Part shown: positions 45,151 to 53,469 of the stretch, piece by piece | How the letters are laid out: each line of letters starts with the position of its first letter | Position numbering within the stretch: the stretch's first letter is position 1 | From: Streptomyces sp. NBC_01314 | GTDB lineage: Bacteria > Actinomycetota > Actinomycetes > Streptomycetales > Streptomycetaceae | Length of the DNA stretch: 64,000 bases | Direction: 5' to 3' | Assembly (NCBI RefSeq): GCF_041435215.1 | Contig: NZ_CP108394.1 | Span: 7,626,001 to 7,690,000 of the forward strand | Program-made: the position numbers and the translations under genes | The notes under the pieces: generated by a model | Seen by the model: the letters and a program-made list of their open reading frames with translations, nothing else | What the model was told of the DNA's origin: nothing | Database searches by the model: none

Positions 45151-45957
45151 TCAGGAGGAACCGGCGTCCGTGGTGTAGGTCAGAACCACGCATCCCTCGT
45201 TCCCCGCGTAGCCGGCAGTAGAAGCCGCCTGCTTGCCGGGGTTGGACGCGCCGGCAGGGCCAGCGCCAATTCCTCCAAGGCCGCCCACGCCGGCGGTTGG
45301 GCAGCTGTCGGGCCACCGCGCGGGCGTGCCGCCATCGCCGCCCCCACCGCGATGGTTGAGAGATCCGTCGTGGCCGCCCTGGCCGCCGCTGCCCAGGGTG
45401 ATGGTGCGGTCGGTGCCCTCGCACCGGCTTGCCCGCGCGCCGCCGCCCCCTCCTGCGCGGCCGCCGTTGCCGCTCTCGAACCAACCCGACACGTCGCCGC
45501 CACCTGCCTCCCAGCCGTGCTCGGCGGACGCCACGGGGACTCCGCCGATACTGACGGTGGTGTTGGAGCCGTTCTTACCCCAGTCACCGTTCCGGCCGCT
45601 TCCGCCTTGGCCGCCCTTTCCGCCGCTGCCGACTGTGAGGGAGATCTTCGACCCGTCCGCGACGGTGATGCGACACGACACCACGGCCGAGCTGCCGCCT
45701 CCGCCGCCTCCGCCGCCGGTCAGGGACCCGTCGGCGTTGCCTCCGCCTCCACCTCCTCCTGCACCGCCGCCCAGAGCCACGATGCGGATATGGCTGACGC
45801 CCTGCGGCACGGTGAAGGTGTGCTCGCCGGGTGAGGCATACGTCCGTACCTGGGCAGCAGGTGCTGCGGACGCGGTACCCGGCGACAGTAGTGACGCGGC
45901 CGCCATCGCAGACACCAGAACCGCGCGCCGCGGCCTGGAAGATGGAATGAATTTCAT
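45151..45957 (-). CDS. Secreted glycine-rich protein
   Basis: 268 residues. Signal peptide (basic start, VLVSAMAAASLLSPG, cleavage near ASA-AP), then HTFTVPQGVSHIRIVALGGG and long Gly-rich stretches broken by Ser/Asn segments. The pattern resembles glycine-rich surface proteins with a beta-strand lead. Two to four cysteines may pair (VVSCRIT, ASRCEG, PDSCPT, NEGCVV). AGGGAG lies six bases before ATG 45957. Function unknown, possibly an aerial-hypha or spore-surface component. Confidence 0.7.
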   Translation of the reverse strand: MKFIPSSRPRRAVLVSAMAAASLLSPGTASAAPAAQVRTYASPGEHTFTVPQGVSHIRIVALGGGAGGGGGGGNADGSLTGGGGGGGGSSAVVSCRITVADGSKISLTVGSGGKGGQGGSGRNGDWGKNGSNTTVSIGGVPVASAEHGWEAGGGDVSGWFESGNGGRAGGGGGARASRCEGTDRTITLGSGGQGGHDGSLNHRGGGGDGGTPARWPDSCPTAGVGGLGGIGAGPAGASNPGKQAASTAGYAGNEGCVVLTYTTDAGSS

Positions 45958-46216
45958 GAATAACTCCCTGAAGATCGGTTCGGGCATCGCAAGGTTCTCC
46001 ACCTGCACCCATGTCCCATGCGCTTTCACGCACGGATTCGATCTTTCTGGGGGTCTCTCGAACTGGTGTCAGCCACCTTCTTGCTCGTTTGCAGTTACTA
46101 CTCGGCCCCCGGATACCGGGGCTCGTGCGCGTGCCCGTGGTGCCGTTGGCCCCCTGCCACCGGCGGTGCCGTGGCTCCCGCTGATGAGAGTGGCGCGGTT
46201 GCTGCTGCCGCCCGGA

Positions 46217-46426
46217 TCAGCGGTCGAAACCGGGGATGAGCGTGGCGAGGTCCAAATCGAGGCCGCCGACGATGGCGTGGAGGCTCCACTCAGGGTCGCC
46301 GGCGTTGACGGGAAGGAGGGCGCTGGGAGCCGGCTGTGCCTGGGAGGGCGTGGCCATTGAGATGCTGACCAGGCCGAGCAGGGCGCTCACCCCGATGGTG
46401 GTGACGATGCGGCGGATGTTGTTCAT
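46217..46426 (-). CDS. Small secreted protein
   Basis: 69 residues: MNNIRRIVTTIGVSALLGLV signal peptide, probable cleavage after SQA, leaving a ~38-residue mature peptide (AGDPEWSLHAIVGGLDLDL within it) with no cysteines. AGGGG lies five bases before ATG 46426. Unrecognised; same strand as the glycine-rich protein about 260 bases away, possibly co-functional. Confidence 0.6.
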   Translation of the reverse strand: MNNIRRIVTTIGVSALLGLVSISMATPSQAQPAPSALLPVNAGDPEWSLHAIVGGLDLDLATLIPGFDR

Positions 46427-46929
46427 GGCAACCCCTCGAACGGCGTAGGCGGCTGCTGCCGCGCAGATCAGCGGGATGCTTCCCGGTTCAATGAGCCGTC
46501 ACTCTCGCACCTGGGGGTGTGTGAGAACTTGGAGAGGCGTATTGGAGTAGGGCTTCCGCCACGGCGCAACCCGTCGGACAGGCTCTAGCGCAGTGATCAA
46601 TTCTGTTGCGGGGGTTCGGCGGATCGCCGCGTACAGATCGGCCTTGGATTTCGACAGGCGTATCGGTGCCCCCAGAGGGACTAGCACAGCCGTCGGCCCA
46701 CCACAAGGCCCCAACTGCCCCTAAAACACAGCGATATCGCTTTTACGGGAACAACGGTGACATCCGCGCTCAACGACAAATGACACTACGACTCACTGAC
46801 AGAGCCACCCGCATCGACGCCCACCTCACCGAACGCCCTCGGGCTCGAACCCATACCAGCCACCTGGCAGCACTTCGCCCCCCTGGACGAAGCCAGCGGG
46901 GCGAAGCAAGAACCGCATTCACCAACAGC
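46427..46929. other. Non-coding stretch before the right end of element B
   Basis: About 500 bases in which open frames look like shadows. A small palindrome AGCGATATCGCT sits at about 46730-46741. Nothing else supported. Confidence 0.35.
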
Positions 46930-47190
46930 GTCCCGAAGATCGGGGCGGAGCCTCTGCGCGTGGGAAGGGAAATCCGCTGCGCCATGGTTCGACCGTGCCC
47001 GTTGAGCAGGGGCGCCAGCCAGGATTCTGTATGGGGCAGGCCTCTCAAGGAGCGTCAGGGACCACAAAGGGACCGCAAGGACAGGAACCAACCGACAAGG
47101 ACCCCTCAAGGCTGACAGAGATACACACGCCTGACCTGCAAGAACGGCGTGAATCGGCACTGATCGGCAAGGACCGCCGAGATCCCCAAA
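46930..47190 (+). other. Right end of element B, non-coding
   Basis: Same block order as the element A right end: GGGGCGGAGCCTCTGCGCGT, GGGACCACAAAGGGACCGC (47058-47076, identical to the element A copy), CTGACCTGCAAGAACGGCGT and GATCGGCAAGGACCGCCGAG just before att copy 3. Confidence 0.75.
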
Positions 47191-47238
47191 GGACTCATAA
47201 TCCGTCGGCCGTGGGTTCGAGTCCCACCCGCCCCACCA
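47191..47238 (+). repeat. att copy 3
   Basis: Exact 46-base core (47191-47236) and two extra bases matching the tRNA CCA. Confidence 0.95.
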
Positions 47239-47870
47239 TGCAGGCTTCTAACCTGCGGAAACGTCTCAGTGGGCGTGCGGATTCAAGACGTTGGGCCAAC
47301 GGAGTGAATCCGCTGCCCGTGACTTCAACAGCGTTGCTGGCAGCGTTAGTTCGAACTGCCCTGACCTGCACGGATGGCTTGCCTCGCAGCCGAGAGCATG
47401 GCCGCGGCGGCCTCTGCGAGCGGCTGGGCGCCGAATTCGGGACGCTGGCAGGACGCTGGGAATCGGAAGTGGCTGCTTCGGCACCGTCCTCCCCCTGCCC
47501 GCCACTGCTGTGGCGGGTGACGATCAGGGCGCTGCGCGACCCTGGATCACGAGGCAACCGCCCGCCGCGGTGCGGGAGGAACGGCCCGTACGGCAAACAG
47601 TCCCCAGTCACCGGCTCCGCGAGGCGGGTGTCAGCCCTGTTGTTCAGCGTTGCCCCAAGCTGAAGCTTGCCCAGCAGGTCCTGGTAGCTGCGAATGGTCG
47701 CGGCGAACTCCGGACCAAGCTCCTTTGTGGTCACAGACGCCCGTCCGGCCGCGTGCGTGGGGCTGGCGGTCCTGCCGACGAGCCGACAAAGCGCAAGCAG
47801 GACAGTCAACGACGGTCAGTCAGAGGGCGAGTCAGGCATATCAGCAGAACCACCAGTCACCTGATCACTG
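47239..47870 (+). other. Left end of element C, non-coding
   Basis: No gene. Shares CTGCGGAAACGT and GAATCCGCTGC with other left ends, but the paired repeat is of a second type, CGGGACGCTGGCAGGACGC (47438-47456), identical to 52751-52769 after att copy 4 and unlike those of elements A and B. Confidence 0.7.
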
Positions 47871-49079
47871 TCAGAGGAAGGCGGCGAGGCCGTCCAGGAG
47901 CCGGTCCACGTCGTCGGTGGTGTTGTAGGGGGCCAGGCCCGCTCGTAGGGCGGGGCCCTTGAGATTCAGAGCGGTGAAGGGCTCGTGCGCGTAGAACGAT
48001 CCGGCGGGCGCCACCACCTTGCGTGCGGCCAGGTGTGTCTGGGCATCGCGTGCGTCGTGGCCTTCGAGGGTCATCAGAAGGGTCGGGGTGCGGTCGAGTG
48101 CCTTCGAGTGCAGGGTGATGGCGTCGCCCAGGGCCTTCAGGCCCTCCTGGAGCCTCGTCCGCAGCGACTGCTCGTGCTCGTGCATGGAGGTCAGGGACCG
48201 CGTCAGGCACTCCCTGCGTGAGGTCTCCGTGCCAGACGTACCGGGGTCCATCGCGGCGAGGAAGTCGACGGCGGCGGTGGCGCCCGCCAGGATCTCGTAG
48301 GGGAGCGTGCCGAATTCGAAGCGTTCGGGAACGGTGTCGGGGGAGGGTAGGAGCTTGTCAGGGCGCAGGGTTTCGAGGAGTTCGGGGGCTGCCGAGAGGA
48401 CTCCGCAATGCGGTCCGAGGAACTTGTACGGCGAGCAGACGAACAGGTCGGCTCCGAGGGCGGGTACATCCACGAGGTGGTGCGCGGCGTAGTGGACGCC
48501 GTCGACGTACACCAGGGCGCCGGCCTCGTGGGCCCGGTCGGCGATGGCGCGGACGGGCGGCTTGGTGCCCAGCACATTGGAGGCGGCCGTGACCGCAACC
48601 AGCCGGGTCCGGGGGGAGAGGGCCCGCTCGTAGGAGTCGAGGTCCAGTTCCGTGGTACCGGTGTCGATCTCGATCCAGCAGACTGTCACTCCGGCACGCT
48701 CGGCAGCCTGGATCCACGGGCGGACGTTGGCGTCGTGGTCCAGGCGGCTGAGGATGATCTCGTCGCCCGCCTTCCAGCCCTTGGCCAGGTGGTGTGAGAA
48801 GTCGTAGGTGAGCTGGGTGGCGCTGCGGCCGTGGACGATGCCGGTCGCGGGCATGTGGAGCAGGTCGGCGTAAGCGGCGCGGAAGTCCGCGACGGCGCGC
48901 TCGGCGTTCAGCTCGGACGGGCTGCTGGTTCCCCGGTTGGAGAGGGGGCCGGTCAGCGTTGCGGCGATGGCGTCGGCGACGGGGCGGGGGGTCTGCGTTC
49001 CGCCCGGTCCGTCGAAGTAGGCGAGGCCGGTGGCGAGGGAGGGGAAGTGGGCCCGCAGGGCGGTGAGGTCGAGGGCCAT
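47871..49079 (-). CDS. Class V aminotransferase, cysteine desulfurase-like
   Basis: 402 residues. N-terminal FPSLATGLAYFDGPGGTQTP and NRGTSSPSELNAERA place it in the cysteine-desulfurase-like group (TIGR01976 type). PLP-binding segments: GRSATQLTYDF, VYVDGVHYAAHHLVDV and the lysine in CSPYKFLGPHCG. It could act as a desulfurase, selenocysteine lyase or related PLP enzyme; substrate uncertain. Divergent from the LysR gene, which likely controls it. Confidence 0.8.
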   Translation of the reverse strand: MALDLTALRAHFPSLATGLAYFDGPGGTQTPRPVADAIAATLTGPLSNRGTSSPSELNAERAVADFRAAYADLLHMPATGIVHGRSATQLTYDFSHHLAKGWKAGDEIILSRLDHDANVRPWIQAAERAGVTVCWIEIDTGTTELDLDSYERALSPRTRLVAVTAASNVLGTKPPVRAIADRAHEAGALVYVDGVHYAAHHLVDVPALGADLFVCSPYKFLGPHCGVLSAAPELLETLRPDKLLPSPDTVPERFEFGTLPYEILAGATAAVDFLAAMDPGTSGTETSRRECLTRSLTSMHEHEQSLRTRLQEGLKALGDAITLHSKALDRTPTLLMTLEGHDARDAQTHLAARKVVAPAGSFYAHEPFTALNLKGPALRAGLAPYNTTDDVDRLLDGLAAFL

Positions 49080-49187
49080 GGTCTCGGCTTTCTGTCGGGC
49101 GGAGTGCCGGGCGTCGGGGTGTCCTTACTCTGGCCTTGACCCCGCGACACGTAAAGCGACGGATCCTGAAGAGAAAGTTCACGATTC
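49080..49187. promoter_or_regulatory. Divergent promoter region between desulfurase-like and LysR genes
   Basis: The 108-base gap between divergent genes should contain both promoters and LysR binding sites. No specific T-N11-A palindrome is certain by eye. Confidence 0.45.
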
Positions 49188-50138
49188 ATGAAGTCCCAGC
49201 CGGATCTGAAGCTCCTGGCCACCTTTCTGGCAGTGGTGCGCCGGGGGTCGATGGCCGAGGCCGCGGCTGAGCTCGGCTACGTGCCCTCGGCGGTGTCCCA
49301 GCACATCGCTGCGCTGGAACGCGACATGGCCGTCGAACTGATCGTCCGCCGCCCCGGCAGCCGGCTGATCGTCACCGCGGCCGGCCGCTCCCTCGCCCAG
49401 GCGACCGGAACCCTCTTCGACGCGACCGCGCGGTTCCAGGACGCCGCGAGTGGCATCGCGAACCGCGAGATCGCCGAACTGCGCGTCGGGACCTACCCCA
49501 GCGCCATGAGCCACCTGTTCCCGCAGGTCCTCTCCACGCTCAGGGCCCGCGGCCCGGGGCCCCGCATCCGTCTCGTCGTCGTGGAGACCGATGAGGGGCT
49601 GCCTAGGGTGAAGTCGGGGGATATGGACCTGCTCGTCGCCTACCGCTACCTGCCCGAGGACCCGCCGGCCCCGTCCGAGGCGTTGACGATCACCGTCCTG
49701 GGGCGCGAACCGCTGGTCCTGGTCACGGGTGCCGAGCCTGGGCGCCGACGCCCGGTGGAACTGACCGACTGTCTGGAACGGGAGTGGGTCTCGGGCCATG
49801 CACACAACCCCGACCGGCGTCTGCTGTTCCGATGGGCCGGAGAACTCGGGATCGAACCCGAGGTGACACTGGAGACCGGGGACCTGCACAGCATGCTCGC
49901 CATGATCCGAGCCGGCCTCGCGGTGGGGCTGCTCCCGGCCACCCTTCTCGGCGCAGGGCACGACGCCGGAGTCGAGAGGGTGCTGCTGCCGCCCGGGGTT
50001 ACGCCGCTCCATCGGGAGATACTCGCCGTCAGCAGACCCGGCGCCCGTCCTCCGGCCGTCAACGACCTGGTCACGCTCCTGACCGGCGCCGTGGAGAGCG
50101 CAGTCGTCACCGGGTTTCGAAGTCCGGTGATCACGTAG
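49188..50138 (+). CDS. LysR family transcriptional regulator
   Basis: 316 residues. N-terminal winged helix (LKLLATFLAVVRRGSMAEAA, SAVSQHIAALERDM) then a periplasmic-binding-like effector domain (ELRVGTYPSAMSHLFPQVL; LLVAYRYLP). Complete. Divergent arrangement with the desulfurase-like gene is the classic LysR layout, so it probably activates that gene in response to a sulfur- or amino-acid-related effector (inference). Confidence 0.88.
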   Translation: MKSQPDLKLLATFLAVVRRGSMAEAAAELGYVPSAVSQHIAALERDMAVELIVRRPGSRLIVTAAGRSLAQATGTLFDATARFQDAASGIANREIAELRVGTYPSAMSHLFPQVLSTLRARGPGPRIRLVVVETDEGLPRVKSGDMDLLVAYRYLPEDPPAPSEALTITVLGREPLVLVTGAEPGRRRPVELTDCLEREWVSGHAHNPDRRLLFRWAGELGIEPEVTLETGDLHSMLAMIRAGLAVGLLPATLLGAGHDAGVERVLLPPGVTPLHREILAVSRPGARPPAVNDLVTLLTGAVESAVVTGFRSPVIT

Positions 50139-50224
50139 CCGCGGCCGCTGCCCCTCCTGGTCGGGTCGGTCTGCGGACACGGACAGCTCAGCCGCCGCAC
50201 CTCCAACGGTCGGATCGGACGTCA

Positions 50225-50545
50225 TGCACATCCATCGGCGCAGGGACCAACACGCATGGTGCTGGTCTCTGCGCCGATGGATGAGGCTCCGCCCGAATGC
50301 TGGGGCGGAGCCTCTGCGCGTTGGATGGGGTAATCCTCTGCGGGCGAGTTTGAGACCCTTCGCGAGCTGGGGCGATTCGCCCCGCGTCGGCCAGGCCTGT
50401 CCATCCAAGACGTGTTCGGGACGTGTTCGGGACGCAAGGATGGGAGCGGACCGACAAAGACGAACGAGGGCCGACCCTACTCACCCCTCCTGATCCGCGA
50501 AAACGTCAAGGATGAGCGTAGATCGGCAAGGACCGCCAAGAACCT
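50225..50545 (+). other. Old right-end scar lacking the att core
   Basis: ATGGATGAGGCTCCGCC, GCTGGGGCGGAGCCTCTGCG, CGGGACGTGTTCGGGACGC (50418-50434 region) and GATCGGCAAGGACCGCCAAG occur in the same order as before att copy 4, but the sequence then runs into AACCTCATCCATGG with no tRNA copy. I read it as the decayed boundary of an earlier insertion. No gene between 50139 and 50751. Confidence 0.65.
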
Positions 50546-50699
50546 CATCCATGGTCCCGATTCCGTCTCCGGACGGTGAGGTAAAGGCGTCCAGCAAGAT
50601 CCAGTCGCCCACCGGATGCCGGTGCAGGCGCAACTGCAGTGCCGCGCGCTTTATCTCGGGGGCGACGCGCCGCCTGAACTGTGAACCGACGATGAAGAT

Positions 50700-50731
50700 A
50701 TTACGCACGAGTGATATCATGCTTGCGTAAT
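50700..50731 (+). promoter_or_regulatory. Palindromic operator of the toxin-antitoxin genes
   Basis: Three-part perfect dyad: ATTACGCA (50700-50707), central TGATATCA (50712-50719), TGCGTAAT (50724-50731), centred at 50715.5. A -10-like TATCAT (50715-50720) overlaps it. Lies 20 bases before the toxin start, as expected for autoregulation by the Xre antitoxin. Confidence 0.7.
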
Positions 50732-50751
50732 AATCCCGGATGGGGGAGCGT

Positions 50752-51108
50752 ATGCCCTTCAAGATCGTCGTTGTTGAACCGGCGCTGAGCTGGTTGCACG
50801 GCCTCCGGCAGAATGACAGGGGTACGCTCCATCAGATCACTGCAGCCCTCAATGTCCTGCAACAGGAAGGCCCTGCTCTCGGCCGGCCTCTCGTCGACCG
50901 CATCACCGGTTCGGATCTTCCCAACCTCAAGGAGCTGCGCCCCGGCTCGTCCGGCGCGAGCGAGGTACGGGTCCTGTTCGTGTTCGACCCCGATCGGAAC
51001 GCGGTAATCCTCGTCGGCGGCGACAAGTCCGGCAACTGGTCCGGGTGGTACCGGACAGCGATCAAGGAAGCACAAGAGGCGTACAAGGAATACAAGGAGG
51101 AGTCATGA
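50752..51108 (+). CDS. RelE/HigB-type toxin
   Basis: 118 residues with the short RelE-like fold: an N-terminal FKIVVVEPALSWL, central LPNLKELRPGSS and EVRVLFVFDPDRNAVILVGGDK, C-terminal basic/acidic helix. Expected activity is ribosome-dependent mRNA cleavage. Start ATG 50752 after GGGGGAG; ATG 50740 is also in frame. The stop overlaps the antitoxin start (ATGA). Toxin-first order is typical of HigBA. Confidence 0.85.
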   Translation: MPFKIVVVEPALSWLHGLRQNDRGTLHQITAALNVLQQEGPALGRPLVDRITGSDLPNLKELRPGSSGASEVRVLFVFDPDRNAVILVGGDKSGNWSGWYRTAIKEAQEAYKEYKEES

Positions 51109-51446
51109 GTGGCACCAGGCCGAAGGCCGCCAAGGCCGTTGACTGGGAGGACTTGAAGGACGAGTTCGACTTCTCCGCCCAGGAGAAGGAGCAGATCGCA
51201 CAGGGCACAGCTGCGCTGCTGTCCGAGGTTCGCGCGTATCGCCTCGCCGAAGTCCGCAAGCGCCAGCACATGACGCAGATGGGAGTGGCCAAGATCCTTG
51301 GTGTCACTCAAGGACGCGTCTCGGCGATCGAAAAGGGCGCAATCAGCCGTTCCGAGGTCGAGACTCTCGCTGCCTACGTCGCGGCACTCGGCGGTCAGTT
51401 GAGACTTGTCGCCGACTTTGGAGACGAGACCCTCGTCCTGGGCTGA
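51105..51446 (+). CDS. Xre family antitoxin (HigA-like)
   Basis: 113 residues. Helix-turn-helix LAEVRKRQHMTQMGVAKILG, VTQGRVSAIEKG, then a short C-terminal strand region. ATG 51105 follows GGAGGAG. It should neutralise the toxin and bind the palindromic operator upstream. Confidence 0.88.
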   Translation: MSGTRPKAAKAVDWEDLKDEFDFSAQEKEQIAQGTAALLSEVRAYRLAEVRKRQHMTQMGVAKILGVTQGRVSAIEKGAISRSEVETLAAYVAALGGQLRLVADFGDETLVLG

Positions 51447-51639
51447 CCTCCGTCGGACGGTCAGTGATCGCGCGTGCTGCGTGCTGCAGGGCTGGACGAG
51501 CTCGCTGCGGCGACGGACTCGGATCGCTTGGCTGCGTCGGCGGCCATGGGGAATCCGATCATCGGTCTCGCGGGAGCGTGACTGCCGGTCGACCGTACGG
51601 GCAAGTCAGAGCGGTTGAAGGTGGAGCGGGGCATCAACT

Positions 51640-51945
51640 GACCCCTCTCTGGTCATCGCCGTCGCCGTCGATGACGGTGAACAGCCGGTTGGAGGTGCCC
51701 AGTTCGCGCTGTTCAACATTGATCAGCGGACCTGCGCCTGCCTCGGTGGCGGTTCGGCGGGTGGCCTGCTGGCTGCGGCTCTGCATCTCCACCGCGTCGA
51801 CCCCAAGCCCCTGAACGATTTCGCGCACTTCGGCAGCCGGTCGTGCGCCAGTGCCCGCTGCACCGTGTTCTTCGGATGCTCAAGTGCCGCGCGATCGTCT
51901 GGATCGGCATCTGCTCGCCTCGTGGAACCGGTGGCTTTCCCGACC
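51640..51945 (-). pseudogene. Remnant of an IS21-type (IstA-like) transposase
   Basis: On the minus strand MPIQTIARHLSIRR continues after a frameshift as NTVQRALAHDRLPK, together resembling the helix-turn-helix N-terminus of IS21 transposases; further frames follow. A short decayed fragment; no ends identified. The rest of 51447-52030 shows no gene. Confidence 0.5.
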
Positions 51946-52029
51946 TTGACCGGCAAGGCTGGAGTTGCAGAGCGGGCCAGATTTGATTCGCCGTCAGTGA
52001 CCCCGTTTCTCGGCCGTTGCCGAGACGGG

Positions 52030-52332
52030 ACCGACACGCATGGTGGTCGTCCTGCCAAGATGGATGAGGCTCCGCCTGAGTGCTGGGGCGGAGCCTCTGC
52101 GCGGTGGAAGGGAAATCCGCTTCGCGCGGGTTCGAGACTCGTTCCTGAGCTGGCGCAATCGGCGCCGCGTCGGTCGTGCCTGTCCATCCGGGACACGTTC
52201 GGGACGCAGGTTGGACACAAGGATCGGAAAAGACTGACAAGGGCCGAGAAGGAATGCGGCGCCAAACAGTGTCTGACCTGGTGAAACGGCAAAGATGAAC
52301 GTTGATCGGCAAGGCCCGCCAAGATCCTCAAA
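52030..52332 (+). other. Right end of element C, non-coding
   Basis: GGATGAGGCTCCGCCTGAGT, GCTGGGGCGGAGCCTCTGCG, CGGGACACGTTCGGGACGC (52189-52207) and GATCGGCAAGGCCCGCCAAG directly before att copy 4. Its paired repeat has the GGGACG type of the element C left end. Confidence 0.75.
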
Positions 52333-52378
52333 GGACTCATAATCCGTCGGCCGTGGGTTCGAGTCCCACCCGCCCCAC
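52333..52378 (+). repeat. att copy 4
   Basis: Exact 46-base copy of the tRNA 3' end, the last in the window. Confidence 0.95.
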
Positions 52379-52841
52379 TTTAGCAGGGCTCTGACCTGCG
52401 CAAACGTTCATTTTGTCCTGTCGGATCGTCAACTTTGCCTGAACGGACTGAATCCGCTGCTCGCGAGTTCGGCAGTGTTGCCGCCAAGGAGCGTACGAAC
52501 TCCTCTGACGCGTAAATACCAACCAGCCTGGGCAAAACAGCAGGTAGCTGACCAGCTGACCTCCGCCTCCTGCGTTGCCGCCCCCGCGATGCAGTGTTGA
52601 TCAAGGGCCACGGGGTGCTCGCCGCGCCCATGTACCCGCCCCGCGGAGGGCGGCGAAGCCGCCCTGGTTCGCTGACCTGCACAGATGTCTCGGCTCGCGG
52701 CCCGGGAAGTCGCCGCAGGTGGCCTCTGTGAGTGGTTGGGAAGCCTAATTCGGGACGCTGGCAGGACGCGGGGAAACGGAAGGGGACGCTCCGTCCGGGC
52801 GGAGGCGGTCACCGGCAGGTGGACCTCGGCCATGGTCAGGC
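52379..52841 (+). other. Left end of a further element (D), non-coding
   Basis: No gene. CTGACCTGCGCAAACGTTCA and CTGAACGGACTGAATCCGCT match element B; CGGGACGCTGGCAGGACGC (52751-52769) matches element C. No right end is found before 64000, so element D is either longer than the window or decayed. Confidence 0.65.
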
Positions 52842-53120
52842 TCACTTCCGGGTGTGCTCGTCGCCCTTGCGGTAAAGCACCAGGTGCTCGTGGAAGAGAA
52901 CGCCGTCGCGGATGTCACCGGTGGCGGTGAAGCCGGTGTCGTCGACGTAGTCGATGTGGTTGCCCGTGACGGTGTAGCTGCCGGTGTAGGCGCTCTGGCG
53001 GCTGCCGCGGGCTTCGTCGTAGCGGCCGTCGGGCAGCAGTTCCTGACGGATGTGTCCGTCGGCGGTGACCCACATCCCGACGTACGGGTGCAGGGCGTGG
53101 GGCGTGTCGTTGCTGGTCAT
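52842..53120 (-). CDS. Atu4866-domain protein
   Basis: 92 residues, a single Atu4866-like beta domain: YVGMWVTADGHIRQELLPDG, RYDEARGSRQSAYTGSYTV, HIDYVDDTGFTATGDI. It parallels the C-terminal domain of the protein at 53470-54225 almost motif for motif. ATG 53120 chosen from domain length; the ribosome binding site is weak. A shared 28-base element lies just upstream. Function unknown. Confidence 0.75.
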   Translation of the reverse strand: MTSNDTPHALHPYVGMWVTADGHIRQELLPDGRYDEARGSRQSAYTGSYTVTGNHIDYVDDTGFTATGDIRDGVLFHEHLVLYRKGDEHTRK

Positions 53121-53147
53121 AGCTCTACTGTCGGCCCGGTGGCCGGT

Positions 53148-53175
53148 GGCAACCAGGCCGCCGTCTCCCCAGGTG
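53148..53175 (-). promoter_or_regulatory. Shared upstream element, copy 1
   Basis: On the minus strand, CACCTGGGGAGACGGCGGCC then TGGTTGCC, 28 bases upstream of the Atu4866 gene. The same sequence precedes the next two genes on the other strand. Confidence 0.65.
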
Positions 53176-53312
53176 AGGGCTTCCTGGGTGCCGCGCACCC
53201 AGCTTCGCGAGTGACGGGTCTCTTCATGCCGTGCGGCAGCGAAGCGTGCCGTCCTGGGCCTTCCCCATGGCCTCCGCGGTCGTAGGCGCCGGGACGGATC
53301 GTGGGTGCCGGA

Positions 53313-53339
53313 CACCTGGGATAACGGCGGCCTGGTTCC
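53313..53339 (+). promoter_or_regulatory. Shared upstream element, copy 2
   Basis: CACCTGGGATAACGGCGGCC then TGGTTCC, about 130 bases upstream of the gene at 53470. Similarity to copy 3 continues on both sides (53303-53376 against 54262-54335). Confidence 0.65.
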
Positions 53340-53469
53340 GAATCCGCCGCGCGACGAACCTGGTGGTCAGGCAGCCGCCGTAGCTGCCGACCACTCGCCT
53401 CGGACCTGCACCGGCACTCATTTCGCGCAGCGGGCACACCGACGAGGCGACTCCACCGAGGAGCACGCA

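Noticed and set aside
46499..46714. Minus-strand 71-72 residue frames
   Set aside because: No ribosome binding site, domain or signal peptide; composition is typical of shadow frames.
50512..50762. Minus-strand short protein beginning MISLVRNIFIVGSQ
   Set aside because: It overlaps the toxin operator and the conserved right-end block, and has no recognisable domain.
28938..52378. Conjugative (AICE-type) element
   Set aside because: No integrase, excisionase, Rep, KorA or FtsK-like transfer gene was found in any cassette.
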